From: Nitrospirota bacterium
GTDB taxonomy: Bacteria; Nitrospirota; Thermodesulfovibrionia; Thermodesulfovibrionales; Dissulfurispiraceae
Reading direction: 5' to 3'
Length of the DNA stretch: 8,621 nt
Assembly (NCBI GenBank): GCA_013349595.1
Contig: DUZI01000063.1
Location: 1-8,621 of the forward strand
Positions 1 to 6,832 of this stretch are shown here, one piece after another; position 1 is the stretch's first letter, and each line of letters begins with the position of its first letter. The notes below the pieces were generated by a model. It searched no databases. It had not been told where the DNA came from and saw nothing but the letters and a program-made list of their open reading frames with translations. The translations under genes were made by a program, and so were the position numbers.

Positions 1-836
1 AGTTGTCCACCTGAGGCTGATATTTTTTCGTCATAAAGGCATTCCAATATGTACTTGCATCAACAGGCTCGCTCACGCCTGCCTTCTTCTTTGCATTTTT
101 CGTTTCTACGACGAGATTCACTCCTTTGAGCTGATATAGCATGAGTTGTGAAAAATAGCGCTCTATTCCGTTGTAAGCATCCACAGGGTTTTTACCTTTA
201 GGATTTATATTGTTCAGGGCAAGGGTTGTAAAATTTTCTATTACAGGCGTCTTTGCCAAAGTGGGCGGCAGAATAGCATCATGTATCTGGTTAACATCAT
301 TTTCTATCTGATAATTGGTCTCAACCGTATTTGCAAAATCTAATATATCCACCTGTTTGCATTCTCCAGGATTCTTACCATTTGACATATTGTTCAAATT
401 ATCATGGAAGGTATTAATCTGGGTTATGGCATCAGTTGGATCATTTGTGTTGGCTATTATCTCTTCCTTAGTAATCTCCAACTCTGTAAATAGAGAGTTA
501 AGCTGGTCTTCAATCACTTGAAGCTGTTGTACTATTTGATTAAGCGCATCTTTCATATTGTTAAAGGCATCCATTTCTTGTTGATTGCTCTTATCTCACC
601 AGCCAAGCTCATCAAGAATCAGACCCATGACAACAGACCCAATCTTACCCCCAGCTCCGCTTGCGATACCGCTTACAACATTTCCTATGAGTGGACCGAA
701 ACTGCTCCCCTCACTGATGAGATTAGGCTCCTGCAATTTCTTGCTTGACCCACAACCATAAGGGAATGCCATTGTGAATATCAGTTGTTAAAATTAATGT
801 CATGCGAAAAAAAACGATAATATTAGTGATATTCAT
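1..836 (-). pseudogene. Disrupted gene for a putative secreted/lipoprotein-like protein of unknown function, cut by the window edge
   Basis: One minus-strand reading frame runs from an ATG at 772 to position 2, interrupted once by TGA at 598-596. Before the TGA are 58 residues: MAFPYGCGSSKK, then a Gly/Ser/Val-rich stretch like a glycine-zipper membrane or pore segment, ending LDELGW. After it the same frame continues DKSNQQEMDAF for about 190 residues: a Gln/Asn-rich amphipathic, coiled-coil-like helix (NQIVQQLQVIEDQLNSL), then IERYFSQLMLYQLKGVNLVVET. The frame is still open at the left edge. ATG 772 has no Shine-Dalgarno. The only good one, AGAAGGA at 845-851, precedes an ATG at 836 in another frame that gives a 37-aa peptide stopping at 723. 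So two lesions are visible: a displaced start (see the 61-bp inverted-repeat segment) and a nonsense codon. I do not recognise the family. A restart at ATG 574 is possible but lacks a clear ribosome-binding site. The nonsense codon could also be a sequencing error. Confidence 0.6.
775..835. repeat. 9-bp inverted repeats bounding a 61-bp segment that appears flipped relative to its gene
   Basis: TGAATATCA at 775-783 is the exact reverse complement of TGATATTCA at 827-835, with 43 bp between. On the plus strand the segment contains ATG CGA AAA AAA ACG at 802-816, reading MRKKTIILVIF through 834, which is a typical start of a signal peptide but points away from the adjacent gene. If 775-835 is inverted in place, this reading joins the minus-strand gene in frame (junction codon A/CA at the 775/774 boundary) and gives MRKKTIILVIFTMAFPYGC followed by the rest of that protein. 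The repeat and the restored frame are read directly. Whether the flip was a one-off hairpin or template-switch mutation or a reversible switch is inference. Confidence 0.7.
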
Positions 837-844
837 GTCTTATT

Positions 845-851
845 CCTTCTT
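845..851 (-). promoter_or_regulatory. Shine-Dalgarno for the original start of the disrupted gene
   Basis: On the minus strand, AGAAGGA lies 8 nt upstream of the ATG at 836. It is the only strong ribosome-binding site near the 5' end of the broken gene. The ATG it serves now opens MNITNIIVFFRM, a peptide that ends at 723 out of frame with the gene body. With the 61-bp segment flipped, the same site would serve a five-codon leader (MNISC, then stop) ending about 10 nt before the MRKK start, so expression in that state would need coupling or another signal. Confidence 0.5.
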
Positions 852-866
852 TTACAAGTAATGACA

Positions 867-1328
867 CCCATAAATTAATACAAATATACTATCGTATCGC
901 CATGTAATATACAATGCTGACCTTTCAGCAACATTCTACTACAGATGCAGGGCTATTACATTTGCAAAAGAGTCATTTACACCTCTGAATACTGCTCATA
1001 GTATTGTCAAAATTAACCACAGAGAACACGGAAAAAAGATTTAAATTCAAGAGGTTATGAAAAAAATAGACTACTCCCCCTCTGTGCACTCGCATTTTAA
1101 TCCTTTTAAGCTGTGCTTTAATCTTTTCTAAATTTAAATAAATCAATGAACCAACACTCTTATCAATCACTCTCATATAGAAATTTTTGTGTTTTTAACT
1201 ATCGTATCTACTTGAGTTCCCAGAGATGTCCTCTGTGGTTGCATTTGTTATCATTTTTTTCATGAAAATTTTGACATTACCCATCGATGTATATCTTTAT
1301 CACTTTTTTGTATTATCTACAACATCTT
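867..1328. other. Intergenic stretch without a recognisable gene
   Basis: I see no convincing gene here. It holds a small perfect hairpin (TGCTGA 915-920, TCAGCA 925-930), the first copy of the AACCACAGAG-type repeat at 998-1055, a short reversed piece of the same core (TCCTCTGTGGTT, 1229-1240), and an 11-bp direct repeat ACTATCGTATC at 888-898 and 1198-1208. A 12-bp palindrome TTTTCATGAAAA lies at 1257-1268. The composition is very AT-rich. The only longer open frame (minus, 973-1176) runs through the repeat and has no coding character. Confidence 0.6.
998..1055 (+). repeat. Dispersed repeat with AACCACAGAG core, copy A
   Basis: This copy reads TAGTATTGTCAAA, ATTAACCACAGAG, then an extra ACACGGA-type stretch, then GATTTAAATT and AAGAG. 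The same order of blocks is found in reverse orientation at 1763-1809, which has one extra G before ATTAACC and lacks the ACACGGA part. Repeats with the core AACCACAGAG(A/G) are, to my recollection, scattered between genes in many bacterial genomes. No protein is implied. Confidence 0.65.
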
Positions 1329-1428
1329 TCTAAAATAGTAATTGAAAAGGAGGCTCAATTAGTTAAAATTCACACTTGTCTAAAATAGCATTTAAAAAGG
1401 TAGCCTCAATCGGGTAAAATTTGTTTTC
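1329..1428. repeat. Imperfect 50-bp tandem direct repeat (two units)
   Basis: Unit 1 (1329-1378) and unit 2 (1379-1428) both begin TCTAAAATAG. Both then carry an A-rich run, GG(T)AG(G/C)CTCAAT and TAAAATT. The period is exactly 50 bp, with one small insertion offset inside unit 2. The A4GGAGGCTCAA motif of unit 1 resembles the left arm of the hairpin at 1818-1833 (A4GGAGGCTTAA). The units may therefore be the outer end of the decayed insertion sequence that follows, or a duplicated repeat of its own. Confidence 0.6.
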
Positions 1429-1449
1429 TAAACATAAAAGAGACTACCC

Positions 1450-1760
1450 ATTAAATCAGTAAGTTTAAATTTATCAATATTTTTGGATAAATTATACAGA
1501 TATTTTCAAGGAATGACTTTTACAGCGATATACAAGGACAGGTGGTAGATAGAGAGATTTTTTAAGATGATAAAGCAGAATCTAAAGATAAAGAGTTTTG
1601 TAAGGACGAGTTTTAATGGGGTAATGATACAGATTTGGATAGCATAATGAAGATAAAAAAGAACAACCTGATTTTGAAAATGCAAAAATATCTATAAAAA
1701 ATGCTTGATTTAAGCAGATGGTTTATATGAAATTAAATTATTTTGGACAGCAGTGTTTTA
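1450..1760 (+). mobile_element. Collapsed relic of an IS4-family transposase gene, internally deleted
   Basis: In frame from 1501, the translation around 1525-1644 is AIYKDRW, stop, IERFFKMIKQNLKIKS, FVRTSFNGVMIQIWIA. This matches the conserved C-terminal catalytic region of IS4-type DDE transposases. It contains Y-x2-R-x3-E-x6-K, the YREK signature that includes the last catalytic Glu. Just upstream, in another frame (1458-1532), is SKFKFINIFG, stop, IIQIFSRNDFYSDI, which resembles the N-terminus of such transposases. The two pieces overlap within about 10 bp at 1525-1532, so the whole middle (several hundred codons with the first two catalytic Asp) is gone. Stops at 1488, 1546 and 1645 confirm it is dead. 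After 1645 the reading decays and ends near FGQQCF at 1744-1758. The exact ends and terminal inverted repeats are not resolved. Confidence 0.7.
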
Positions 1761-1762
1761 AA

Positions 1763-1809
1763 CTCTTTAATTTAAATCTTTCCTCTGTGGTTAATCTTTG
1801 ACAATACTA
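1763..1809 (-). repeat. Dispersed repeat with AACCACAGAG core, copy B (inverted relative to copy A)
   Basis: Read on the minus strand this is TTAGTATTGTCAAAGATT, AACCACAGAG, GAAAGATTTAAATT and AAAGAG. It matches copy A at 998-1055 except for one inserted base, a roughly 7-bp shorter middle and scattered substitutions. The two copies face each other across about 710 bp that contains the tandem repeat and the IS relic. Confidence 0.65.
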
Positions 1810-1817
1810 ATATTCTC

Positions 1818-1862
1818 AAAAGGAGGCTTAAGATATTTTAAATTGTCTCAAGCCTCTTTTTT
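1818..1862. terminator. Strong hairpin with T-run, probable bidirectional intrinsic terminator after the FAD-oxidase gene
   Basis: Arm 1818-1833 (AAAAGGAGGCTTAAGA) pairs with 1846-1861 over 16 positions, with one A/C mismatch and one G-U pair. The loop is 12 nt. On the plus strand the stem ends in six T. On the minus strand it ends in four T within the stem. It begins 27 nt beyond the TAA (1891-1889) of the minus-strand gene, the expected place for its terminator. The arm sequence also recurs in the 50-bp tandem repeat, so it may derive from an insertion-sequence end. Confidence 0.6.
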
Positions 1863-1888
1863 AGTAACCCAATTTATCCAATTACAAT

Positions 1889-3235
1889 TTAAGCAAATAT
1901 CTTTGATGGGTTTAATCTATTTTGAGGGTCAAAGATTTGTTTGATTTGTTTCATTATGTAAATTTGTCTTTTTGAGAGTTCCATATCAAGGTAAGGTGCC
2001 TTTGTGATTCCAATACCATGTTCACCTGAAATTGAACCACCAAGTTTTACTGCATTTTCAAAGATTACCCTTATGACTTCATTAATCTTGTCTCTTTGTC
2101 CTTCCTTGTCATCAGTCATTATGTTTACATGTATATTTCCATCACCTGCGTGACCAAAACAAATAATCTGAATTGACTTTTCAACAGATATTCTATTGAT
2201 TATGCTAATCATCTGGGGAATTTTGTCTCGTGGGATTACGATGTCTTCATTAATCTTATAAGGCTTCATATGATATAGGGCAGGAGATATTGCCCTTCTG
2301 GCACTCCATATCTGCTCTCTTGAAAAGGCATCGGCTGCAAGGACAACATTGCCACCAAGGCTGTTGCATATATGGGCAATTTTCTCCGCCTCTTTTTTGA
2401 TTAAATCTGCATATCCATCAATTTCTATGATTAGTAGTGCCTCAGCATCCATTGGTAGACCATGTGGTTTATATTGTTCAACTGCCATGATGCTATTTCT
2501 ATCCATAAACTCAAGTGTTCTCGGTATTATCTTTGAGGCAATAATTTTATCAATTGCCTCTGCTGATTTTTGAATGTCTGTAAATGAAACAAGAAGGGTT
2601 GCCACATCTTCAGGTAGAGGAAGCATCCTAAGCCTAATTTTTGTGACAATGGCAAGTGTCCCTTCAGAGCCAATCAAGAGATTCTTTAAATCATAACCTA
2701 CCACCCTTTTGTGAGTCCTGCCACCACAATTAATAATTGTCCCATCAGGCAAAACACACTCTAACTCCATAATATAATCCCTTGTCACTCCGTATTTAAT
2801 CGCCCTCGGACCTCCTGCATTTGTTGCAACATTACCACCAATTGTGCAGAAATTAAGACTTGATGGGTCTGGTGGGTAAAAAAAACCAAGACAGTAAAGT
2901 TCCCTTTGTAGAGTTCCATTAAGAATGCCCGGTTCTACAAGGGCAGTCATGTTTTTTGTGTTAATGTCAAGAAGTTTTTTCATCTTTTCAAGACTTATGA
3001 CTAGGGTCTTATCATCAATTGGCACTGATGAGCCTGTCATGGCGGTACCTGCACCCCTTGGGACAATTGAGAGATCCCTTGTAAAGGCAAATTTGACCAG
3101 TCTTGATACCTCTTCTGCATTTTTTGGCCAAGCGACTAAGGCAGGCTTTGTCTCTTTGACATAAGAAGAATCATAACTGTAACAAATGAGTTCTTCAGGG
3201 CTATCAGTAATGTCAATATTTTCTAGTTCTTTCAC
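1889..3235 (-). CDS. FAD-linked oxidase, GlcD / D-lactate dehydrogenase family
   Basis: This 448-aa flavoenzyme of the VAO/PCMH type oxidises a 2-hydroxy acid (lactate, glycolate or similar) and passes electrons to a partner or quinone. The N-terminal FAD domain has PRGAGTAMTGSS (59-70), ALVEPG (98-103), PPDPSSLNFCTIGGNVATNAGG (121-142) and GYDLKNLLIGSEGTLAIVT (180-198). The C-terminal FAD-oxidase domain has GHAGDGNIHVNI (361-372), SGEHGIGITK (403-412) and DPQNRLNPSKIF at the end. The length is normal for the family. There is no signal peptide, so it should be cytoplasmic or membrane-peripheral. The start is GTG at 3235, directly after the smc stop (TAA 3238-3236), with AAAGGG about 12 nt upstream, so translation is probably coupled to smc. 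The substrate cannot be told from sequence. No Fe-S partner subunit (GlcF/LldE-like) is present in this window. glcD or dld would be the usual labels. Confidence 0.93.
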   Translation of the reverse strand: MKELENIDITDSPEELICYSYDSSYVKETKPALVAWPKNAEEVSRLVKFAFTRDLSIVPRGAGTAMTGSSVPIDDKTLVISLEKMKKLLDINTKNMTALVEPGILNGTLQRELYCLGFFYPPDPSSLNFCTIGGNVATNAGGPRAIKYGVTRDYIMELECVLPDGTIINCGGRTHKRVVGYDLKNLLIGSEGTLAIVTKIRLRMLPLPEDVATLLVSFTDIQKSAEAIDKIIASKIIPRTLEFMDRNSIMAVEQYKPHGLPMDAEALLIIEIDGYADLIKKEAEKIAHICNSLGGNVVLAADAFSREQIWSARRAISPALYHMKPYKINEDIVIPRDKIPQMISIINRISVEKSIQIICFGHAGDGNIHVNIMTDDKEGQRDKINEVIRVIFENAVKLGGSISGEHGIGITKAPYLDMELSKRQIYIMKQIKQIFDPQNRLNPSKIFA

Positions 3236-6200
3236 TTAATTAATTACCCTTTCAATATCTTTAAATTTTATAGATAGGCTTTTAGAAATACCAGGTTCTT
3301 CCATAGTTATTCCATAGAGATAGTCGGAAATCTCCATAGTGATACGGTTGTGAGTGATTATAACAAATTGTGTGTCTTTTGAGAGTTCTTTTATCATGGT
3401 TGAAAATCTCTCTGTGTTTGATTCATCTAAAGGGGCATCTGCCTCATCAAGGATACAAAGTGGGCTTGGCTTTATGAGAAATCCTGCAAAAAGTAGTGCA
3501 AGAGAAGTAAAAGCTTTTTCACCACCTGATAGTTGGTTTATATTTTGATTTTTCTTGCCTGGTGGTTGGGCGACTATCTCAAGCCCTGCCTCAAGGATAT
3601 TATTCTCATCGGTGAGGATTATATCAGCCTTGCCACCTCCAAAAAGCCTTGTGAAGACACTATTAAACTTTTCTCTTAACAAATTGTAAGCCTCTCTTAA
3701 TTTCTTTCTTGTGGTGGTGTTAATCCTGTTAATAGCCTCCTCAAGTTCTTCTATCGATTGAATCAGGTCTTGTTGTTGTTTGACTAAAAAGTCGTAGTCT
3801 CTTTTTAGCTCTTCATATTCAGCAATAGTCTCAATACTTACAGGCCCTAATTCCCTAATCTTTTCGTTAAGTTCATTAAATCTGATTTCCTGCTCGTCAA
3901 TGTTGTCTTGAGTTTGAGCAACATCATTCAAGTTGATGCCTTGTTTTTGTAAAATTGCCTGCTCAATGTTTTCTTTAATAAGTTTCTTTTCAAAGATTTT
4001 TTTGTTCAGCTCTGTAATACTTTCACTAACCATGTCAATTTTATTTCGTATAGTAGTTATTGTCTTTTCAAGGATATTAATTATTTCATTCTTTTGAGTA
4101 AGTTTTTCTTTGTGTTGTTGTTGTTGTGATGTGAGTTTATTGATTTCTGAAAGATAGACCTTAATGTTTTCTTCAATAGTCTTTAGTTTGGTAGTGTCCT
4201 GTTCAATAGTATGGGCTATCTTGTCTTTATTTTTCTCAAAATTTTCAATGTTTGTTTCATATTCACCTAATTGTTTACTTAAAAGGGTAATTTCCTTTAA
4301 AGATGAATCAAGTCGTTCTGTGAGGGTGGTCTTTTTTAATTTCAAAGAGGTTTCTAAATCCTGTTCTTTTCGTAATTCGGTCTTTAGGTGCGACAATTCA
4401 TTTTGTATTGTGCTTATGTTTGTTTGAATCGTATCCCTTATCTCTTCAAGTTCTTTGATTTTATTTTTTCTACCTTCAATGTCTGATTTGAGGGCATCTT
4501 TTTCAGAATTTATGGTTAAAAATTCCATATCAATGGAGTCAAGCCTCCGTTTTTTGCGAAGCAAGTCCTTTTCTGCCTCTTCAATGCTCTGTCGATTGAG
4601 TGAGATCTGTTTGTCTTTTTCTAAATAAATTGAGTGAAGTCCTGATGCGTTGTCCTGAATTTTACCCTTTTCCTCTGATTTTTTATTTATTTTTTGTTGT
4701 AATTCCTCAATTTGGCTTTGTAGAGCAGTTATCAATTCCTCTAACTCCCTACCCTGTCTTTTTGTTTTGAGGACTTCTGATACTTTACCATAGGTAATCC
4801 AGCCAGAGGAGTTTATTATTACACCATCAGGCGTCACAAAGGTTATAGAATTAGGCTGATTTGTTTTAATGTAAGTCATTGCCTTGTTAATATCTTCAAT
4901 GATAAAGATATTGGACAATTCAGCCTTAAGTGATTGGACAATATCCTGATTAGAGCCATTATCACTCAGATAATCAGTAAGCCTGCCTATGATTCCATCA
5001 AACTCTGGAATAGATTGAGGAGGCAAGTGTGAGGGGTTTAATGGATTATAAAAAAGCACTGTCCTTACAATGTTATTTTCCTTTATGATATTTAATATCT
5101 CCTGCAAATCTTGTTGAGTATCAACTTTTAAGGCATTAATCTTTTCAAATAGTATTGCCTCAAAAGCACTCTCAAAGTCCTTTTTAACCATTATTAAATC
5201 AGAAAGGGGGGTGAGGTTTTTATTCAAAGCCTCTGTTAAGGTTAAAAGGGCAGGATTTTTTGATGAAATCTCCTTTATTGATTCAAGCCTTGATATGTTG
5301 CCTGCAAGTTCTTCCCTACAATTTGAAAGATTTTGTTTTAAATCTTCAATAATATGTTCTAATTCATTGATTTGGTTTAGTAGATTTTGCCTCTCTGATT
5401 GTAATCTTTTTGCCTCATCTGTTTGCTCAATAATCTTATCTTTCAGTTTATTTATGTTTGATGTGATTGTATCAATTGTCTTTGTAAGTACTTCTTTATC
5501 TCGATGGGCTATTTCTTCTTTATAATCAAGGTGTTCTAAATGTGAATACCTCTTGTTAAGTTCGTTTCTTTTAGTGCTTAATTCATCAGATTTTTTGAAA
5601 AGTTCCTTCCTAAGCGTCTCTACTGTTGTTTCCTTTTTTTTTATTTGTTCTTCTAAGGTTTTACAGAGATTAGTTTGTTTGGTAATTTCATCACTGAGCG
5701 ATGTGATTGAAGTCTCTAAATCATCTTTTAAAGTCTTGAGTTCACTTAATCTATTTTCAGATGTAATTTGTCTCTCTTTAGTATCTTCTATTTGTTGAAT
5801 AAGTCTTTGAAGTTCAGACTTATTATTTTCAATATGTGCCTTTGTTATGGCTGATTTTTTTTCTGCATCATTTAAGTCTTTACTCCATTTGGTAAGTGAG
5901 GCTTCAATATCTAAAAGTGTGCCTTGCTCTTGGACAATCTCTATTTTTTGAGTTTCAATCTTGTTTAATAATTCTGATAGGTGAGCCTTTTGGCTCGTTA
6001 GTTGGACTTCATAGCCTTGTGTCTCATCTAATAGGGAATTTAATTCCAATTCAATAATGGATTGCTTTCCTTTGGCAATCTTAACCTCCAGCTCATTTGC
6101 CTCTGTAAATAGTTTTTTATACTTCTCAGCCTTTTTTGCGAGTCTGTCAAGGCTACCGAGTTGACGCTTCCTTTCAATGACAATGTCATTTATCCTTATT

Positions 6201-6796
6201 AGATTTTGTCTTGATGATTCAAGTTTTGACTCTGCCTCTGCCTTACGGACCTTATATTTCATCACACCTGCTAATTCTTCAATCAAAAATCTCCTCTCAA
6301 ATGGCTTGGAATTAACAATCTCTGATATGCGATTTTGATCTAAGATGGAATAACTCTTTACATCAAGCCCTGTATCAAGGAGGAGATCTCTAATGTCTTT
6401 GAGTCTGCAGACTTTTTTGTTTAATAAATATTCACTCTCACCAGAACGGTAAAGTCTCCTTGAGACAGTGATAGTGTCACCTGTTGTATTTTGATTAGGT
6501 CTTAAATCGCCATTGTTTGATATGGCTGGTTCTGTCACAAGCGTTATGGTAAGGCATACCTCTGACATTCCCTTTTGCTTTTTTAGATCAGTACCTTGGA
6601 AGATAACCTCTTCCATTTTATCACCCCTGAGGCTTTTAGCACTTTGTTCACCAAGCACCCACCTGAAGGCATCAACTATGTTGCTCTTGCCACAACCATT
6701 AGGCCCTACAATACAAGTAATACCATCGTGGAGGGGAAGGACTGTTGTTTCTGCAAAGGATTTAAAACCAATTAGTTCAATCTGCTTAATTTTCAT
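3236..6796 (-). CDS. smc: Chromosome segregation protein SMC
   Basis: This is the 1186-aa structural maintenance of chromosomes ATPase, which dimerises and works with ScpA/ScpB to compact and segregate the chromosome. The N-terminal head has FKSFAE and Walker A GPNGCGKSN (31-39). The Q-loop region is YSILDQNRISEIV (about 148-160), followed by KPFERRFLIEELAGV. Long Lys/Glu/Leu-rich coiled coils span about 180-510 and 690-1010, around a globular hinge at roughly 525-675. The C-terminal head has the ABC signature LSGGEKA (1089-1095), Walker B ending LDEAD (1116-1120), a D-loop (APLDESN) and the switch His in THNR (H1149). The length is typical for bacterial SMC and nothing is missing. ATG 6796 is chosen because MKIKQIELIGFKSF is the canonical start. 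It has no Shine-Dalgarno and sits 6 nt after a -10 box. It is co-oriented with, and abuts, the FAD oxidase, and is divergent from dsrA. Confidence 0.97.
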   Translation of the reverse strand: MKIKQIELIGFKSFAETTVLPLHDGITCIVGPNGCGKSNIVDAFRWVLGEQSAKSLRGDKMEEVIFQGTDLKKQKGMSEVCLTITLVTEPAISNNGDLRPNQNTTGDTITVSRRLYRSGESEYLLNKKVCRLKDIRDLLLDTGLDVKSYSILDQNRISEIVNSKPFERRFLIEELAGVMKYKVRKAEAESKLESSRQNLIRINDIVIERKRQLGSLDRLAKKAEKYKKLFTEANELEVKIAKGKQSIIELELNSLLDETQGYEVQLTSQKAHLSELLNKIETQKIEIVQEQGTLLDIEASLTKWSKDLNDAEKKSAITKAHIENNKSELQRLIQQIEDTKERQITSENRLSELKTLKDDLETSITSLSDEITKQTNLCKTLEEQIKKKETTVETLRKELFKKSDELSTKRNELNKRYSHLEHLDYKEEIAHRDKEVLTKTIDTITSNINKLKDKIIEQTDEAKRLQSERQNLLNQINELEHIIEDLKQNLSNCREELAGNISRLESIKEISSKNPALLTLTEALNKNLTPLSDLIMVKKDFESAFEAILFEKINALKVDTQQDLQEILNIIKENNIVRTVLFYNPLNPSHLPPQSIPEFDGIIGRLTDYLSDNGSNQDIVQSLKAELSNIFIIEDINKAMTYIKTNQPNSITFVTPDGVIINSSGWITYGKVSEVLKTKRQGRELEELITALQSQIEELQQKINKKSEEKGKIQDNASGLHSIYLEKDKQISLNRQSIEEAEKDLLRKKRRLDSIDMEFLTINSEKDALKSDIEGRKNKIKELEEIRDTIQTNISTIQNELSHLKTELRKEQDLETSLKLKKTTLTERLDSSLKEITLLSKQLGEYETNIENFEKNKDKIAHTIEQDTTKLKTIEENIKVYLSEINKLTSQQQQHKEKLTQKNEIINILEKTITTIRNKIDMVSESITELNKKIFEKKLIKENIEQAILQKQGINLNDVAQTQDNIDEQEIRFNELNEKIRELGPVSIETIAEYEELKRDYDFLVKQQQDLIQSIEELEEAINRINTTTRKKLREAYNLLREKFNSVFTRLFGGGKADIILTDENNILEAGLEIVAQPPGKKNQNINQLSGGEKAFTSLALLFAGFLIKPSPLCILDEADAPLDESNTERFSTMIKELSKDTQFVIITHNRITMEISDYLYGITMEEPGISKSLSIKFKDIERVIN

Positions 6797-6802
6797 AATA
6801 AA

Positions 6803-6832
6803 ATTTTAAGTTCCACTGTTAGTGGTGGTCAA
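6803..6832 (-). promoter_or_regulatory. Predicted sigma70-type promoter of smc, leaderless, with an operator-like palindrome in the spacer
   Basis: On the minus strand, TTGACC (6832-6827) is followed after 18 nt by TAAAAT (6808-6803), and only 6 nt separate this -10 box from the smc ATG at 6796. Transcription should thus begin at or within a base or two of the start codon, which fits the absence of any Shine-Dalgarno. The spacer contains CCACT-GTT-AGTGG (6813-6825), a perfect 5-bp-arm palindrome placed where a repressor could bind. The boxes and palindrome are seen directly. Their function is inferred. Confidence 0.5.

Noticed and set aside
315..748. Two plus-strand open frames (315-521 and 518-748)
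   Set aside because: They lie antisense to the coherent minus-strand reading of the broken gene, and their composition looks like shadow frames.
775..835. Explaining the displaced start by a single-base frameshift (ATG 836 frame joined to the 772 frame)
   Set aside because: It is possible near 780-788, but the resulting signal peptide (MNITNIIVFFRMTLIL...) lacks a basic n-region. The inversion gives a far better signal peptide and explains the inverted repeats.
915..930. Small perfect hairpin TGCTGA-CCTT-TCAGCA
   Set aside because: It has only a 6-bp stem and no T-run on either side, so it is neither a terminator nor clearly an operator.
973..1176. 67-codon minus-strand open frame (MRVIDKSVGSLIYLN...)
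   Set aside because: It passes through the dispersed repeat copy A, has no ribosome-binding site and shows no recognisable domain.
1257..1302. Palindrome TTTTCATGAAAA followed by TTGACA (1271-1276) as a promoter
   Set aside because: No acceptable -10 box occurs at 16-18 bp, and only dead sequence lies downstream.
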